Origin: Caldilineaceae bacterium
Lineage (GTDB): Bacteria; Chloroflexota; Anaerolineae; Caldilineales; Caldilineaceae
Assembly (NCBI GenBank): GCA_020634815.1
Contig: JACKBA010000002.1
Coordinates: 62,001-126,000, forward strand
Reading direction: 5' to 3'
Length of the DNA stretch: 64,000 nucleotides
The notes below the pieces were generated by a model. It searched no databases. It saw only the letters and a list, made by a program, of their open reading frames with translations, and was not told where the DNA came from. Shown here one piece after another: positions 9,599-17,351 of the stretch (the first letter of the stretch is position 1; each line of letters starts with the position of its first letter). The position numbers and the translations under genes are program-made.

Positions 9599-11299
9599 AT
9601 GACGCGCAAGCTGACGCTCTTGCTGAGCGTGATGCTGATTCTGGGTCTCGTCCTCGGCGGCTGTGCTGCCCCGGCGGGAACCGGCACCACGGCTGAGCAA
9701 CCGGAAGCCGCCACGGAGGCGGCGCCTGAAGCAGCCCCGGCCGGCCCATTCGAGCCCATGGTCATGGCTGCCGAGAACTGTGACTACGGCGGCGAGTTCA
9801 TGTCGATGGAAGCCGTCGACGAGAAGACCGTCAAGTTCACCCTCTGCTATCCGGACCCGGCCTTCCCCTCCAAGGTCGCCTTCTCGTCCTTCGCCATCAA
9901 CGACGCCGGCTATCTGGAGTCGACTGGCGGCGGCGGCACCCTGGTCGAGCAGCCTAACGGCACCGGCCCGTACAAAATGGTAGAGTGGCTGCGTGGCGAC
10001 CAGATCATCTTCGAACGCAACGAGGATTTCTGGGGCGAACCCGCCATTGCGCCGACGCTCGTCTTCCGCTGGAGCGCCGAGAGCGCGCAGCGCCTGGTCG
10101 AACTTCAGGCCGGCACCGTGGACGGCATCGACAATCCGGGCCCGGATGATTTCACCGTCATCGAAGACGACCCGAATCTGCAACTCGCCCAGCGCAACGG
10201 CACCAACATCTTCTACCTGGGCATGAACAACACCTTCCCGCCGTTCGACAACGAGCGCGTGCGGCAGGCGTTCGCCATGGCCATCGACCGCCAGCGCCTG
10301 GTCGACAACTTCTACCCGCCGGGTTCGTCGGTGGCGTCGCAGTTTATGCCGCCGGCCATCTTCGGCTACAGCGAAGGCCAGACGTGGTACGAATTCAACC
10401 CGGACGAAGCCAAGAAGATCCTGGAAGAAGAAGGCGTGCTGCCCGGCTTCAAGACGAGCATCACCTACCGTGATGTGGTACGCGGCTACCTGCCCAACCC
10501 GGGCGTCGTCGCCCAGGACCTCCAGGCCCAGCTCGCCGACATCGGCGTCGAGGCCGAGATCGTGGTCATGGAATCCGGCGCCTTCCTCGACGCGGCCGAC
10601 CGCGGCGAGATCGACGGCTTCCACATGCTGGGCTGGGGCGCCGACTATCCGGATGCCACCAACTTCCTGGACTTCCACTTCGGCCCCGGCTCGTCCGACC
10701 AGTTCGGCGAGGGCTTCCCGGACATCTGGGATGCGCTGCAGGAAGGCGCGACCAAGTCCAAGGCTGAAGATCGCCAGCCGTGGTACGACCAGGCCAACGA
10801 GCTGATCAAGCAACACGTGCCCATGATCCCGATCGCCCACGGCGGCAACGGCGCGGCCTTCAAGGCTGACGTCGAAGGCGCCTATGCGTCGGATATCGGC
10901 GCCGAGCAGTTTGCGCTGATGAACCCGGCCGGCCGCGACACCTTTGTCTGGATGCAGAACGGTGAGCCGCCAGGACTCTACTGTGCGGACGAGAGCGACG
11001 GCGAAGCGCTGCGTGCCTGCGAGCAGGTCATGCAGTCGCTGCTGGCCTACGAGCCGGGCACGGGCGCCGTGGTTGCCTCGCTGGCCACCGACTGGAGCGC
11101 CAACGAAGATCTGACCGAGTGGACCTTCACGCTGCGTGACGGCGTCACCTTCCACGACGGCGCGACGCTCGACGCCAATGATGTCGTTCTGTCCTACGGC
11201 GTGCAGTGGGACGCCTCGCATCCGCTTCATGTGGGCCGCGACGGCAGCTTCACCTACTTCCCGGGTCTCTTCGGCGGCTTCCTGAACGCGCCGGAGTAG
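9599..11299 (+). CDS. Circularly permuted family-5 substrate-binding lipoprotein
   Basis: A 566-residue solute-binding lipoprotein with a signal peptide and lipobox (LGGC, Cys22) and an Ala/Pro/Glu tether to about residue 55. The SBP_bac_5 blocks are all present but in rotated order. It opens with SMEAVDEKTVKFTL (residues 69-82) and NGTGPYKMVEW, which normally follow the first ~170 residues. The C-terminal lobe follows. Residues 445-566 then carry what is normally the N-terminus: FVWMQNGEPPG, LLAYEPGTG, WTFTLRDGVTFHDGATL, DANDVVLSYG. Length is close to the family norm, so nothing is missing. The ATG at 9599 has AAAGGAG. It precedes a second DppB/DppC pair. Ligand unknown. Confidence 0.88.
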   Translation: MTRKLTLLLSVMLILGLVLGGCAAPAGTGTTAEQPEAATEAAPEAAPAGPFEPMVMAAENCDYGGEFMSMEAVDEKTVKFTLCYPDPAFPSKVAFSSFAINDAGYLESTGGGGTLVEQPNGTGPYKMVEWLRGDQIIFERNEDFWGEPAIAPTLVFRWSAESAQRLVELQAGTVDGIDNPGPDDFTVIEDDPNLQLAQRNGTNIFYLGMNNTFPPFDNERVRQAFAMAIDRQRLVDNFYPPGSSVASQFMPPAIFGYSEGQTWYEFNPDEAKKILEEEGVLPGFKTSITYRDVVRGYLPNPGVVAQDLQAQLADIGVEAEIVVMESGAFLDAADRGEIDGFHMLGWGADYPDATNFLDFHFGPGSSDQFGEGFPDIWDALQEGATKSKAEDRQPWYDQANELIKQHVPMIPIAHGGNGAAFKADVEGAYASDIGAEQFALMNPAGRDTFVWMQNGEPPGLYCADESDGEALRACEQVMQSLLAYEPGTGAVVASLATDWSANEDLTEWTFTLRDGVTFHDGATLDANDVVLSYGVQWDASHPLHVGRDGSFTYFPGLFGGFLNAPE

Positions 11300-11332
11300 A
11301 GGGCTTGGGCAGTACGCCCATCTAGGACCAAA

Positions 11333-11367
11333 AACCTTCCCGGAAGCTCATAGCTTCCGGGAAGGTT
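11333..11367 (+). terminator. Perfect 16-bp hairpin between binding protein and permeases
   Basis: Arms 11333-11348 and 11352-11367 are perfectly complementary over 16 bases with a 3-base loop (CAT). No T-tract follows. Its position after a binding-protein gene mirrors the hairpin at 7303-7340, consistent with differential expression within the operon. Confidence 0.7.
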
Positions 11368-11410
11368 CTCAAACGAACACAATTTTGAATTCACACCAGA
11401 CAAACCAGTC

Positions 11411-12487
11411 TTGATACGCTATATTGCCCGGCGGGTCGTGCTCGCCATCCCAGTCCTTATCGGCATCCTCTTTATTACATTTGTGCTCAATCGCCTGATT
11501 CCAGGCGACCCGTGCCGCGCCATGCTGGGCGAGAAGGCAACCGACGAAGTCTGCGACGCTTTTTTCAAGCGTTATGGGCTGGATCAGCCGATGATCGTCC
11601 AGTTTGGGTACTACCTGGGCCGTGTCGTCACGGGCGATCTCGGTGATTCCATGCGCTTTGGCCGCCCGGTGACCGACATGCTCATGGAACGCCTGCCGGT
11701 CACCATTGAGCTGGCGCTCTTGTCCCTGCTGGTCGCGACCATCGTCGGCGTGATCCTCGGCGTGGTGGCCGCCTACTGGCAGAATTCGCCGGTCGATCTC
11801 TTTACCATGATCTTCGCCAATCTCGGCGTATCGATTCCCGTCTTTGTGCTGGGCTTGCTATCGGCCTATCTCTTTGCCGTTATCTTGAAAGACACGCCTT
11901 TTTCGCTGCCGCCGTCCGGCCGGCTTACCGCCGGCGTGCGCGTGCAACCGATTGCCGTCGCCTGGGGAATGGAAGATCTGAGCGGATTGCCGCGCGGGCT
12001 GCTCGACTTCTTCTCGCAAATGTACGTGATCAACGGCGCCGTGACGCTCAACTGGAAACTCTTCTCCGACGCCTCACGCCACCTGATCCTGCCCGTGATC
12101 GTCCTGTCGACCATCCCCATGTCGGTTATCGCCCGCATGACCCGCTCCAGCCTGCTCGAAGTCATGAATCTCGACTACATGCGCACGGCGCGCGCCAAGG
12201 GCCTCAACGAGCGCAATGTCGTCTTCCGCCACGCGATGCGCAACGCCCTACTGCCGGTCGTCACCGTGGTCGGGCTATCGCTGGGCGGTCTCTTGAGCGG
12301 CGCCGTCCTGACCGAGACGATCTTTGGACTCACGGGCGTCGGACGCACCATGTTCGATGCCATTTCGTCGCGCGACTACGGCGTTATTCAGGGCTTCACG
12401 CTGGTGATTGCCTTCACCTACGTCGCCGTCAACCTGTTAGTCGATGTCTCCTACGCCGTGCTGGATCCGCGGATTCGCCTGAGCTAG
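11411..12487 (+). CDS. ABC transporter permease, DppB-like (module 2)
   Basis: A 358-residue permease. The N-terminus (IARRVVLAIPVLIGILFITFVLNRLIPGDPC) and the EAA loop (DYMRTARAKGLNERNVVFRH) mark it as DppB/OppB type. It starts at TTG 11411 with no strong ribosome binding site, so translation may be modest. A periplasmic insertion around residues 160-200 makes it about 20 residues longer than the module-1 homologue. It follows the permuted binding protein and precedes its DppC partner by 21 bases. Confidence 0.9.
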   Translation: MIRYIARRVVLAIPVLIGILFITFVLNRLIPGDPCRAMLGEKATDEVCDAFFKRYGLDQPMIVQFGYYLGRVVTGDLGDSMRFGRPVTDMLMERLPVTIELALLSLLVATIVGVILGVVAAYWQNSPVDLFTMIFANLGVSIPVFVLGLLSAYLFAVILKDTPFSLPPSGRLTAGVRVQPIAVAWGMEDLSGLPRGLLDFFSQMYVINGAVTLNWKLFSDASRHLILPVIVLSTIPMSVIARMTRSSLLEVMNLDYMRTARAKGLNERNVVFRHAMRNALLPVVTVVGLSLGGLLSGAVLTETIFGLTGVGRTMFDAISSRDYGVIQGFTLVIAFTYVAVNLLVDVSYAVLDPRIRLS

Positions 12488-12508
12488 TTTGTACGTACCT
12501 GATAAAGC

Positions 12509-13450
12509 ATGAGCACTACGACAGCAACTCCATCGGCCGCCGTCGAGCCGATCTTCAATACCAAACCGCGCGGGCTGTGGAGCACGGCCTTGCGCCGGCT
12601 CTTCCACCGCCGCTCCGCCATCATCGGCATGATCATCCTTGGCTCGCTGATTCTGATTGCCATCTTTGCGCCCGTGCTTGCCACGCACGATCCGACCAAG
12701 TCGCTCATCGGCATCGAGGATGTGCAAAAACGCGCCGCGCCGTGCATCCACCTATTGGGGTGCCCGGCCGACCAGCCGCAGCACTTCTTCGGTCTCGACG
12801 GCAACGTGCGCGACCTCTACAGCCGTATTCTCTACGGATCGCGGCTCTCGCTGATGGTTGGTATCATCTCGGTCGGGTTCGCAATCGTGATCGGGGCAAC
12901 GCTCGGGGCGATTTCAGGCTACATGGGCGGCTACACCGATAACCTGGTCATGGGGTTCATGGACATCCTGCTGGCCTTCCCCAGCCTGATTCTGGCCATC
13001 GCCATCGTCACCGTGCTTGGACCGGGTCTGATCAACACGCTGCTGGCCATCGGCATCGTCAGCATCCCGGTCTACGCGCGCATCATGCGTTCGAGCGTGC
13101 TGTCGATCAAGCAGCAGGATTACGTCATGGCCGACCGCTCCATCGGCGTGCCGTCGGGGCGCATCCTCTTCGGCAACATCCTCCCCAACGCGCTCACGCC
13201 GCTGGTGGTGCAGGGCACGCTGGGCATTGCCGTGGCCATCCTCGACGCGGCGGCGCTCTCCTTCCTCGGTCTGGGCGCCCAGCCCCCGACACCGGAGTGG
13301 GGTTCCATGATCGGCCAGGAGCGCAACCAGGTCTTCACCGCCCCGCACCTGATCATCTTCCCCGGCATCGCGCTGATCCTCACCGTGCTCGGCTTCAACC
13401 TGCTCGGCGACGGCCTGCGCGACGCTCTGGATGTGCGGCAGCGTTCCTAG
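12509..13450 (+). CDS. ABC transporter permease, DppC-like (module 2)
   Basis: A 313-residue permease with an N-terminal cytoplasmic segment (RGLWSTALRRLFHRRSAIIGM), a membrane core and the DGLRDALDVRQRS C-terminus of DppC-type subunits. The EAA loop is somewhat divergent (DYVMADRSIGVPSGRILFGN), unlike the module-1 DppC. A Cys-containing stretch near residues 80-90 (RAAPCIHLLGCPADQPQHFFGLDG) replaces the usual short HPFGTD block. This is the last gene of the second transporter; no ATPase gene follows. Confidence 0.9.
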   Translation: MSTTTATPSAAVEPIFNTKPRGLWSTALRRLFHRRSAIIGMIILGSLILIAIFAPVLATHDPTKSLIGIEDVQKRAAPCIHLLGCPADQPQHFFGLDGNVRDLYSRILYGSRLSLMVGIISVGFAIVIGATLGAISGYMGGYTDNLVMGFMDILLAFPSLILAIAIVTVLGPGLINTLLAIGIVSIPVYARIMRSSVLSIKQQDYVMADRSIGVPSGRILFGNILPNALTPLVVQGTLGIAVAILDAAALSFLGLGAQPPTPEWGSMIGQERNQVFTAPHLIIFPGIALILTVLGFNLLGDGLRDALDVRQRS

Positions 13451-13471
13451 GCGTCGCCGCACAGTGGCTCG

Positions 13472-13521
13472 TTAAAAGATTGCGCTTTCCCAGCTATAAT
13501 CCGGTATCAAAACGTGATATC
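13472..13521 (+). promoter_or_regulatory. hicAB promoter and candidate HicB operator
   Basis: TTAAAA (13472-13477), 17 bases, then a perfect TATAAT (13495-13500). Just downstream, GGTATCA (13503-13509) and TGATATC (13515-13521) form an inverted repeat at the expected transcription start, a suitable operator for autorepression by HicB. A four-codon reading frame (ATG at 13522, TGA at 13531-13533) overlaps the hicA start. Confidence 0.65.
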
Positions 13522-13529
13522 ATGCAGTC

Positions 13530-13784
13530 ATGAACTCGCGGCATCTCAAGACACTTGACGCGATATTTGAGCGCCCCGAGCGCGCGGACATTTCATGGCG
13601 CGAGATCGAGGTGCTGCTCGTAGCGCTCGGCGGTGAAGTATCGGAAGGCAGCGGTTCGCGTGTGCGTGTAGCGCTAAATGGTGTGCGCGCCGTGTTTCAC
13701 CGGCCCCACCCCCAGAAAGAAACGAACAAGGCGGCGGTGAAGTCGGTACGGCGCTTCTTGCTAGAAGCAGGGGTAAAGCCATGA
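13530..13784 (+). CDS. hicA: HicA-type mRNA interferase toxin
   Basis: An 84-residue protein with the double-stranded-RNA-binding-like HicA fold: ISWREIEVLLVALGGEV, then GSRVRVALNGVRAVFHRPHP with the conserved catalytic His, and a C-terminal helix ending in LLEAGVKP. HicA toxins bind and cleave mRNA during stress. Its stop overlaps the HicB start. The ATG at 13530 lacks a clear Shine-Dalgarno sequence and overlaps the stop of a tiny upstream frame, so re-initiation may control toxin dosage. Confidence 0.88.
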   Translation: MNSRHLKTLDAIFERPERADISWREIEVLLVALGGEVSEGSGSRVRVALNGVRAVFHRPHPQKETNKAAVKSVRRFLLEAGVKP

Positions 13785-14110
13785 TGGAATACAAAGGATA
13801 CATCGCGACGGTCGAGTTCGATGACGACGCCGGCGTTCTTCACGGCGAGGTCGTGAATATACGCGATGTCATCACCTTTGAGGGTGAGACCGTCCCTGGC
13901 ATTCGCAAGGCATTTCGGGAGTCGGTCGAGGAATATCTCGCCTTTTGTGCCGAGCGTGGCGAAGAGCCAGATAAACCTTTCTCCGGTGTGTTCACGGTGC
14001 GCGTGTCACCGACACTACACCGCGCCGCTTCCGTCAAGGCACGGCGATCCCGCAAGAGCCTGAACCGCTGGGTTGGCGACCTGATCCAGGATGCGCTCGC
14101 GGAATCCTGA
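13781..14110 (+). CDS. hicB: HicB-type antitoxin
   Basis: A 109-residue partner of HicA. The N-terminal partial RNase-H-like fold (YKGYIATVEFDDDAGVLHGEVVNI) neutralises the toxin; the C-terminal segment (SPTLHRAASVKARRSRKSLNRWVGDLIQDAL) is a ribbon-helix-helix DNA-binding domain. ATGs at 13781 and 13784 are both possible; the first overlaps the hicA stop. Toxin-first order and the upstream inverted repeat fit autoregulation. Confidence 0.9.
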   Translation: MMEYKGYIATVEFDDDAGVLHGEVVNIRDVITFEGETVPGIRKAFRESVEEYLAFCAERGEEPDKPFSGVFTVRVSPTLHRAASVKARRSRKSLNRWVGDLIQDALAES

Positions 14111-14133
14111 CCATAGGCAATCGATCGTGAGCC

Positions 14134-15123
14134 TTATTCCACCAACCCCAACCGCGCTCGCATCGCGCCGTCGAAATCGCCGATGAAGGTCCACCAGTTG
14201 GTAAGCGGCCGGCTGCGATATCTGAGCCCATTGTTGGCGCCGGGCAGGCTCTGCATCCAGTAGATGAACCATTGCAGGCTGTCGCCGTTCCAGCGGTCGC
14301 AGTTGATGGGAATCTGCTGCCCGCCGCCGTCAGGGCGCCAGTCCTCGATGTCACTCCACACAACATTTCGGTTGCGCCAGTCGTAGTCGCGCACGCCGTT
14401 GGGCGGATAGTGCGCCCAGCCGCAACGCCCCTCGCCCGGCTTGCCGACAAAGCGATTCCAGAACAACTCCGGGTCTATGTGACGCAGCACCGCCTCAATC
14501 TGGTGCATGTGGTCCTCGACCGCTTCCGACGGCCCGCGTCCGTAGTTGTAGTGGTAGACGGTGTAGGTGCGGTCGAAGACGGGCAGGTCATGCGGGTCGC
14601 GGTCGCTGTTGCTGATGTCGCCCCACGGCCCGGCCATGTTCGACTCCCACAGGTCAACGACGCCGCCATGATAGCCCCAGATCCAGACCTCCTTGACGCC
14701 GCGTTCCATCACCCAGGACCGCGCATCGATCCGCGCCATGATGGCGTTGTAGTCGGTCATGGGCACGCGATGGCCGGGCTTGCGCCAGGTCGGCAGCGAC
14801 TCGAGAAACTCCAGGCTGTCGACCACGGTATAGCGCAGGCTCGGCGCTGCTGCCGGGTTCTTGTAGGCGCGAAAGCGGCTGCCCTGCTCCAACGCCTCGA
14901 TCACCCGGTCCGTCGTGGCTTGCGCGTGGGCGCGGATTCCGTCCAGTGACCCGCCGACGTCGCCCGTAGCGGTGCGGTCAATCGTCCCGTCACGGGCCGG
15001 AAAATAGTGAACGAGCAGCACGGGCACCTCAAAGCGCGCCGGTGCCGGACGCGGCGCAGCCTGGCCGGCTGGTGTCGCAGCCTTGCTCTCCGGCGCGCCG
15101 AAAATCCGCCGAAGCCACTTCAT
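14134..15123 (-). CDS. Uncharacterized Trp/Tyr-rich protein
   Basis: A 329-residue protein I do not recognise. After a short basic N-terminus (MKWLRRIFG) and an Ala/Pro linker it is rich in Trp, Tyr, His and Asp: VWIWGYHGGVVDLWESNMAGPWGDISN, YHYNYGRG, HMHQIEAVLRHIDPELFWNRFVG, CGWAHYPPN, WTFIGDFDGAMRARLGL. No signal peptide or membrane helix. The recurring His/Asp could bind metal, but I make no functional claim. I chose ATG 15123 because it overlaps the stop of the upstream nucleotidyltransferase as ATGA. An upstream in-frame extension would run through that gene. Confidence 0.7.
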   Translation of the reverse strand: MKWLRRIFGAPESKAATPAGQAAPRPAPARFEVPVLLVHYFPARDGTIDRTATGDVGGSLDGIRAHAQATTDRVIEALEQGSRFRAYKNPAAAPSLRYTVVDSLEFLESLPTWRKPGHRVPMTDYNAIMARIDARSWVMERGVKEVWIWGYHGGVVDLWESNMAGPWGDISNSDRDPHDLPVFDRTYTVYHYNYGRGPSEAVEDHMHQIEAVLRHIDPELFWNRFVGKPGEGRCGWAHYPPNGVRDYDWRNRNVVWSDIEDWRPDGGGQQIPINCDRWNGDSLQWFIYWMQSLPGANNGLRYRSRPLTNWWTFIGDFDGAMRARLGLVE

Positions 15124-15908
15124 GGCCGCAGCCACCGATCCGCCAGCGTAGCCAGCCGGGCGCCGCGCTCGACCAGTTGGTCGCTCTCCAGGTTGCTGAT
15201 TTCGAGAATCGGCGGGAGCGCGGCGTACAACTCCGGCAGCCCCAGCCACTCCACTACCTGCATGCGAATCCACTTGTTGTAGGCAAGGGCGTACGTACTG
15301 CGTGCGATGAAGAGCCCCTGGAGAAATTCGCGAAAGGCTTTGTAGAGACGGTCGAATGCCTGGAAGTAGAGGCCGCGCTCTACATAGAAAGGAACGAAGT
15401 CGAGGTCGTAGCGACACGCGGCCAACACCATCGCCAGGCGCTCCTGGCGCAACGGCTCGGCATAGAAGGGCAGCCAGCGTGCACGCAGGTCTGTGTAGAA
15501 GGTGGAACGCTCCCAGAGCGGCGCGCTATAGGCGACGGCATTGCCGATGGCCAGATCGAAGTCGTCCGGCCCGCCGCCATCATCCCAGGCATCCGGCACG
15601 GGGAACTGCCCGTCGCCGAAGTCGAGGTGGATGGCGGAGAATCGGCTTGCATCGCCGAGCGCGCGCAGGACGGGGTGTTCACCGCGCAATTTGAGCCAGG
15701 CCGCCTCCAATTCTGCCTGGTGCGCGGCAAACGCACCAGGTTCGACCAGGACCAGCATATCCAGGTCGCTGGCCGGCGTGGCCTGCCCGCGCGCGCAAGA
15801 ATTCGTTACCAGCACAGCCTCTACACGCGGGTCGCGGCGGTACTGTTCGAGCACCACGGTCGCAGCTTGTTGATGAAGCGGAGTCGGGAAGGTGGCCTTG
15901 TTTTCCAT
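15120..15908 (-). CDS. Nucleotidyltransferase-fold protein (DUF4037-like)
   Basis: A 262-residue protein. The N-terminal third has the pol-beta-type nucleotidyltransferase motif (SCARGQATPASDLDMLVLVE, i.e. G/C-x-RG-x-A-x5-SDLD, two metal-binding Asp). The rest is helical (YDLDFVPFYVERGLYFQAFDRLYKAFREFLQG) and resembles DUF4037-type C-terminal domains. It may transfer a nucleotide to a small molecule or protein; the substrate is unknown. I prefer ATG 15908 over an upstream GTG at 15950 because the latter lies inside the sod terminator hairpin. It is coupled to the downstream unknown gene by a 4-base overlap. Confidence 0.7.
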   Translation of the reverse strand: MENKATFPTPLHQQAATVVLEQYRRDPRVEAVLVTNSCARGQATPASDLDMLVLVEPGAFAAHQAELEAAWLKLRGEHPVLRALGDASRFSAIHLDFGDGQFPVPDAWDDGGGPDDFDLAIGNAVAYSAPLWERSTFYTDLRARWLPFYAEPLRQERLAMVLAACRYDLDFVPFYVERGLYFQAFDRLYKAFREFLQGLFIARSTYALAYNKWIRMQVVEWLGLPELYAALPPILEISNLESDQLVERGARLATLADRWLRP

Positions 15909-15912
15909 GTCA

Positions 15913-15951
15913 AAATAGAAGGTGGAGGCGCACTCTGCCTGCGCCCCCACC
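15913..15951 (-). terminator. Terminator of the superoxide dismutase gene
   Basis: Arms 15921-15931 and 15941-15951 pair over 11 positions with one mismatch. On the minus strand the hairpin is followed by TTCTATTTTG. It lies 55 bases beyond the sod stop and just before the nucleotidyltransferase ATG. Confidence 0.7.
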
Positions 15952-16006
15952 TATCATACCTGCTTTTCTGCTACGCGCAACCGCCGTGGCGCCAGTCTCG
16001 CTTGCC

Positions 16007-16615
16007 TTACTTTGCGGCAGCGTAGTTCTTGGCGACCTCGTCCCAATTGACGACGTTCCACCACGCACCCACGTAGTCCGGGCGGCGATTCTGGTAGTTC
16101 AGGTAATAGGCGTGCTCCCAGACGTCCAGGCCCAGGATCGGGGTGTCGCCCTGCATGTACGGGCTGTCCTGGTTGGCGGTGCTGTAAACATCCAGCGCGC
16201 CACCCGGCTTGACGACCAGCCACGCCCAGCCGCTACCGAAACGGGTGCCGGCTGCTGCGCCAAAGACCTTCTTGAACTCGTCGAAGCTGCCCCACTTGGC
16301 ATTGATGGCATCGGCCAGTGCGCCACTCGGCGCACCGCCGGCGTTCGGGCCCATGATCTTCCAGAAGAGGCTGTGGTTGGCATGGCCGCCACCGTTGTTG
16401 CGCACCGCGGTGCGGATGTTCTCCGGAACCTCGTCGATCTTGCGGCAGATATCCTCGACGCTCATGCTCTCCCATGCCGTGCCCGCCACCGCGTTGTTGA
16501 GGTTGGTGACGTAAGCGTTGTGGTGCTTGGTGCGATGGATGTTCATCGTGCGTTCGTCGATGGTCGGCTCCAACGCATTCTCGGCGTAGGGCAGCTCGGG
16601 TAATGTAAAGGCCAT
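16007..16615 (-). CDS. sodA: Superoxide dismutase, Mn/Fe family (Mn-like)
   Basis: A 202-residue cytoplasmic enzyme that dismutates superoxide to oxygen and hydrogen peroxide. The four metal ligands are visible: His27, His81 (GGGHANHSLFW), Asp164 and His168 (DVWEHAYYLNYQNRRPDY). Gln149 (ANQDSP), supplied from the C-terminal domain, is the pattern usually linked to Mn use, as is the NGGGHANHS block. The ATG is preceded by a strong AAGGAGG site, suggesting high expression. It is monocistronic, with a terminator downstream and a repeat element upstream. Confidence 0.96.
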   Translation of the reverse strand: MAFTLPELPYAENALEPTIDERTMNIHRTKHHNAYVTNLNNAVAGTAWESMSVEDICRKIDEVPENIRTAVRNNGGGHANHSLFWKIMGPNAGGAPSGALADAINAKWGSFDEFKKVFGAAAGTRFGSGWAWLVVKPGGALDVYSTANQDSPYMQGDTPILGLDVWEHAYYLNYQNRRPDYVGAWWNVVNWDEVAKNYAAAK

Positions 16616-16740
16616 AGAATCCTCCTTGTGTATGGTCTCAAGATTCGTTCAATCAAGTGATACAACAGTCTATTGTGGCACGCCGGCGCCCGCGCTTCCG
16701 TGCTGAAGTATACAAAATTCAGTACTTCACGATTCTGGCC

Positions 16741-16794
16741 GTAGTGACGACTTCAGTCGTTGACTTCCTCTGGAACGGCTGAAGCCGTCACTAC
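16741..16794. repeat. REP-like inverted repeat (family C), copy 1
   Basis: Arms 16741-16761 and 16774-16794 pair at 19 of 21 positions, with core ACGACTTCAGTCGTT and AACGGCTGAAGCCGT and ends GTAGTG/CACTAC. Two tandem copies of the same family lie at 63060-63171. Weaker outer homology (AAATTCAGTA at about 16715, TACTGAAATT at about 16806) suggests an element of about 100 bases that reaches the methyltransferase stop codon. The 16616-16814 gap holds otherwise only the sod leader. Confidence 0.75.
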
Positions 16795-16814
16795 ACATCG
16801 GTAACTACTGAAAT

Positions 16815-17351
16815 TCAGGCCAGCCGGGCCTCGATTTGCACGAAAACGCCAAATCGACCAAGGATGCGCACGTCCCACCCGGCTGCGCGCAGGGTCTCCA
16901 CCGTCGGCCGATCCAGGTGACAGTTGTGGGCGATCTGGCTCCAGTAGGGTGTGACACGGTGGGCGAGCGAGGCAAGCGCCCTGGCCTGTGGGCGCACGTG
17001 CTCGACCATGTGCAACAGGCCGGCGGGGCGCAGCACCCGACGGATTTCGCCAAGCGCGAGATTCTGGTCGGTGACAGAGCAAAAGACAAGGCTCGACACC
17101 ACATGGTCGAACGTGCCGGCGGCAAATGGGAGGGCCTCGGCGACGGCAACCTTGACGTGTGCGCGTACGCCGGCGCCGTCGGCCGCACGCCTGGCGCGCG
17201 CGGCGAGCTGCGGATCCGGCTCAATGGCCCACACGGTCGTGGCATGGCGATAGTGTGGGAGATTGGCGCCCGACCCGACCCCGATCTCGAGCACAGCGCC
17301 GCCGATCTCGCCAACCAGCCGGTCGCGCCAGCCGTACAACTGGCAGGCCAT
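16815..17351 (-). CDS. Class I SAM-dependent methyltransferase (UbiE/Methyltransf_11 type)
   Basis: A 178-residue methyltransferase. Motif I is VLEIGVGSGANLPHY (about residues 20-34), motif II includes WAIEPDPQ (acidic residue for the ribose), then AEALPFAAGTFDHVVSSLVFCSV and LRPAGLLHMVEHVRP. This is the pattern of small-molecule or lipid methyltransferases. The substrate is unknown. The ATG at 17351 overlaps the stop of the upstream DksA-like gene as TGATG, implying co-translation. The stop codon lies at the edge of repeat element C. Confidence 0.85.
   Translation of the reverse strand: MACQLYGWRDRLVGEIGGAVLEIGVGSGANLPHYRHATTVWAIEPDPQLAARARRAADGAGVRAHVKVAVAEALPFAAGTFDHVVSSLVFCSVTDQNLALGEIRRVLRPAGLLHMVEHVRPQARALASLAHRVTPYWSQIAHNCHLDRPTVETLRAAGWDVRILGRFGVFVQIEARLA

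Noticed and set aside
9599..11299. Idea that the rotated binding protein is a truncated gene fused to debris
   Set aside because: All family blocks are present once, with lipobox, proper length, ribosome binding site and no frameshift; permutation explains it better.
15908..15950. Upstream GTG start for the nucleotidyltransferase
   Set aside because: It would place coding sequence inside the sod terminator hairpin; the ATG at 15908 starts right after the terminator.
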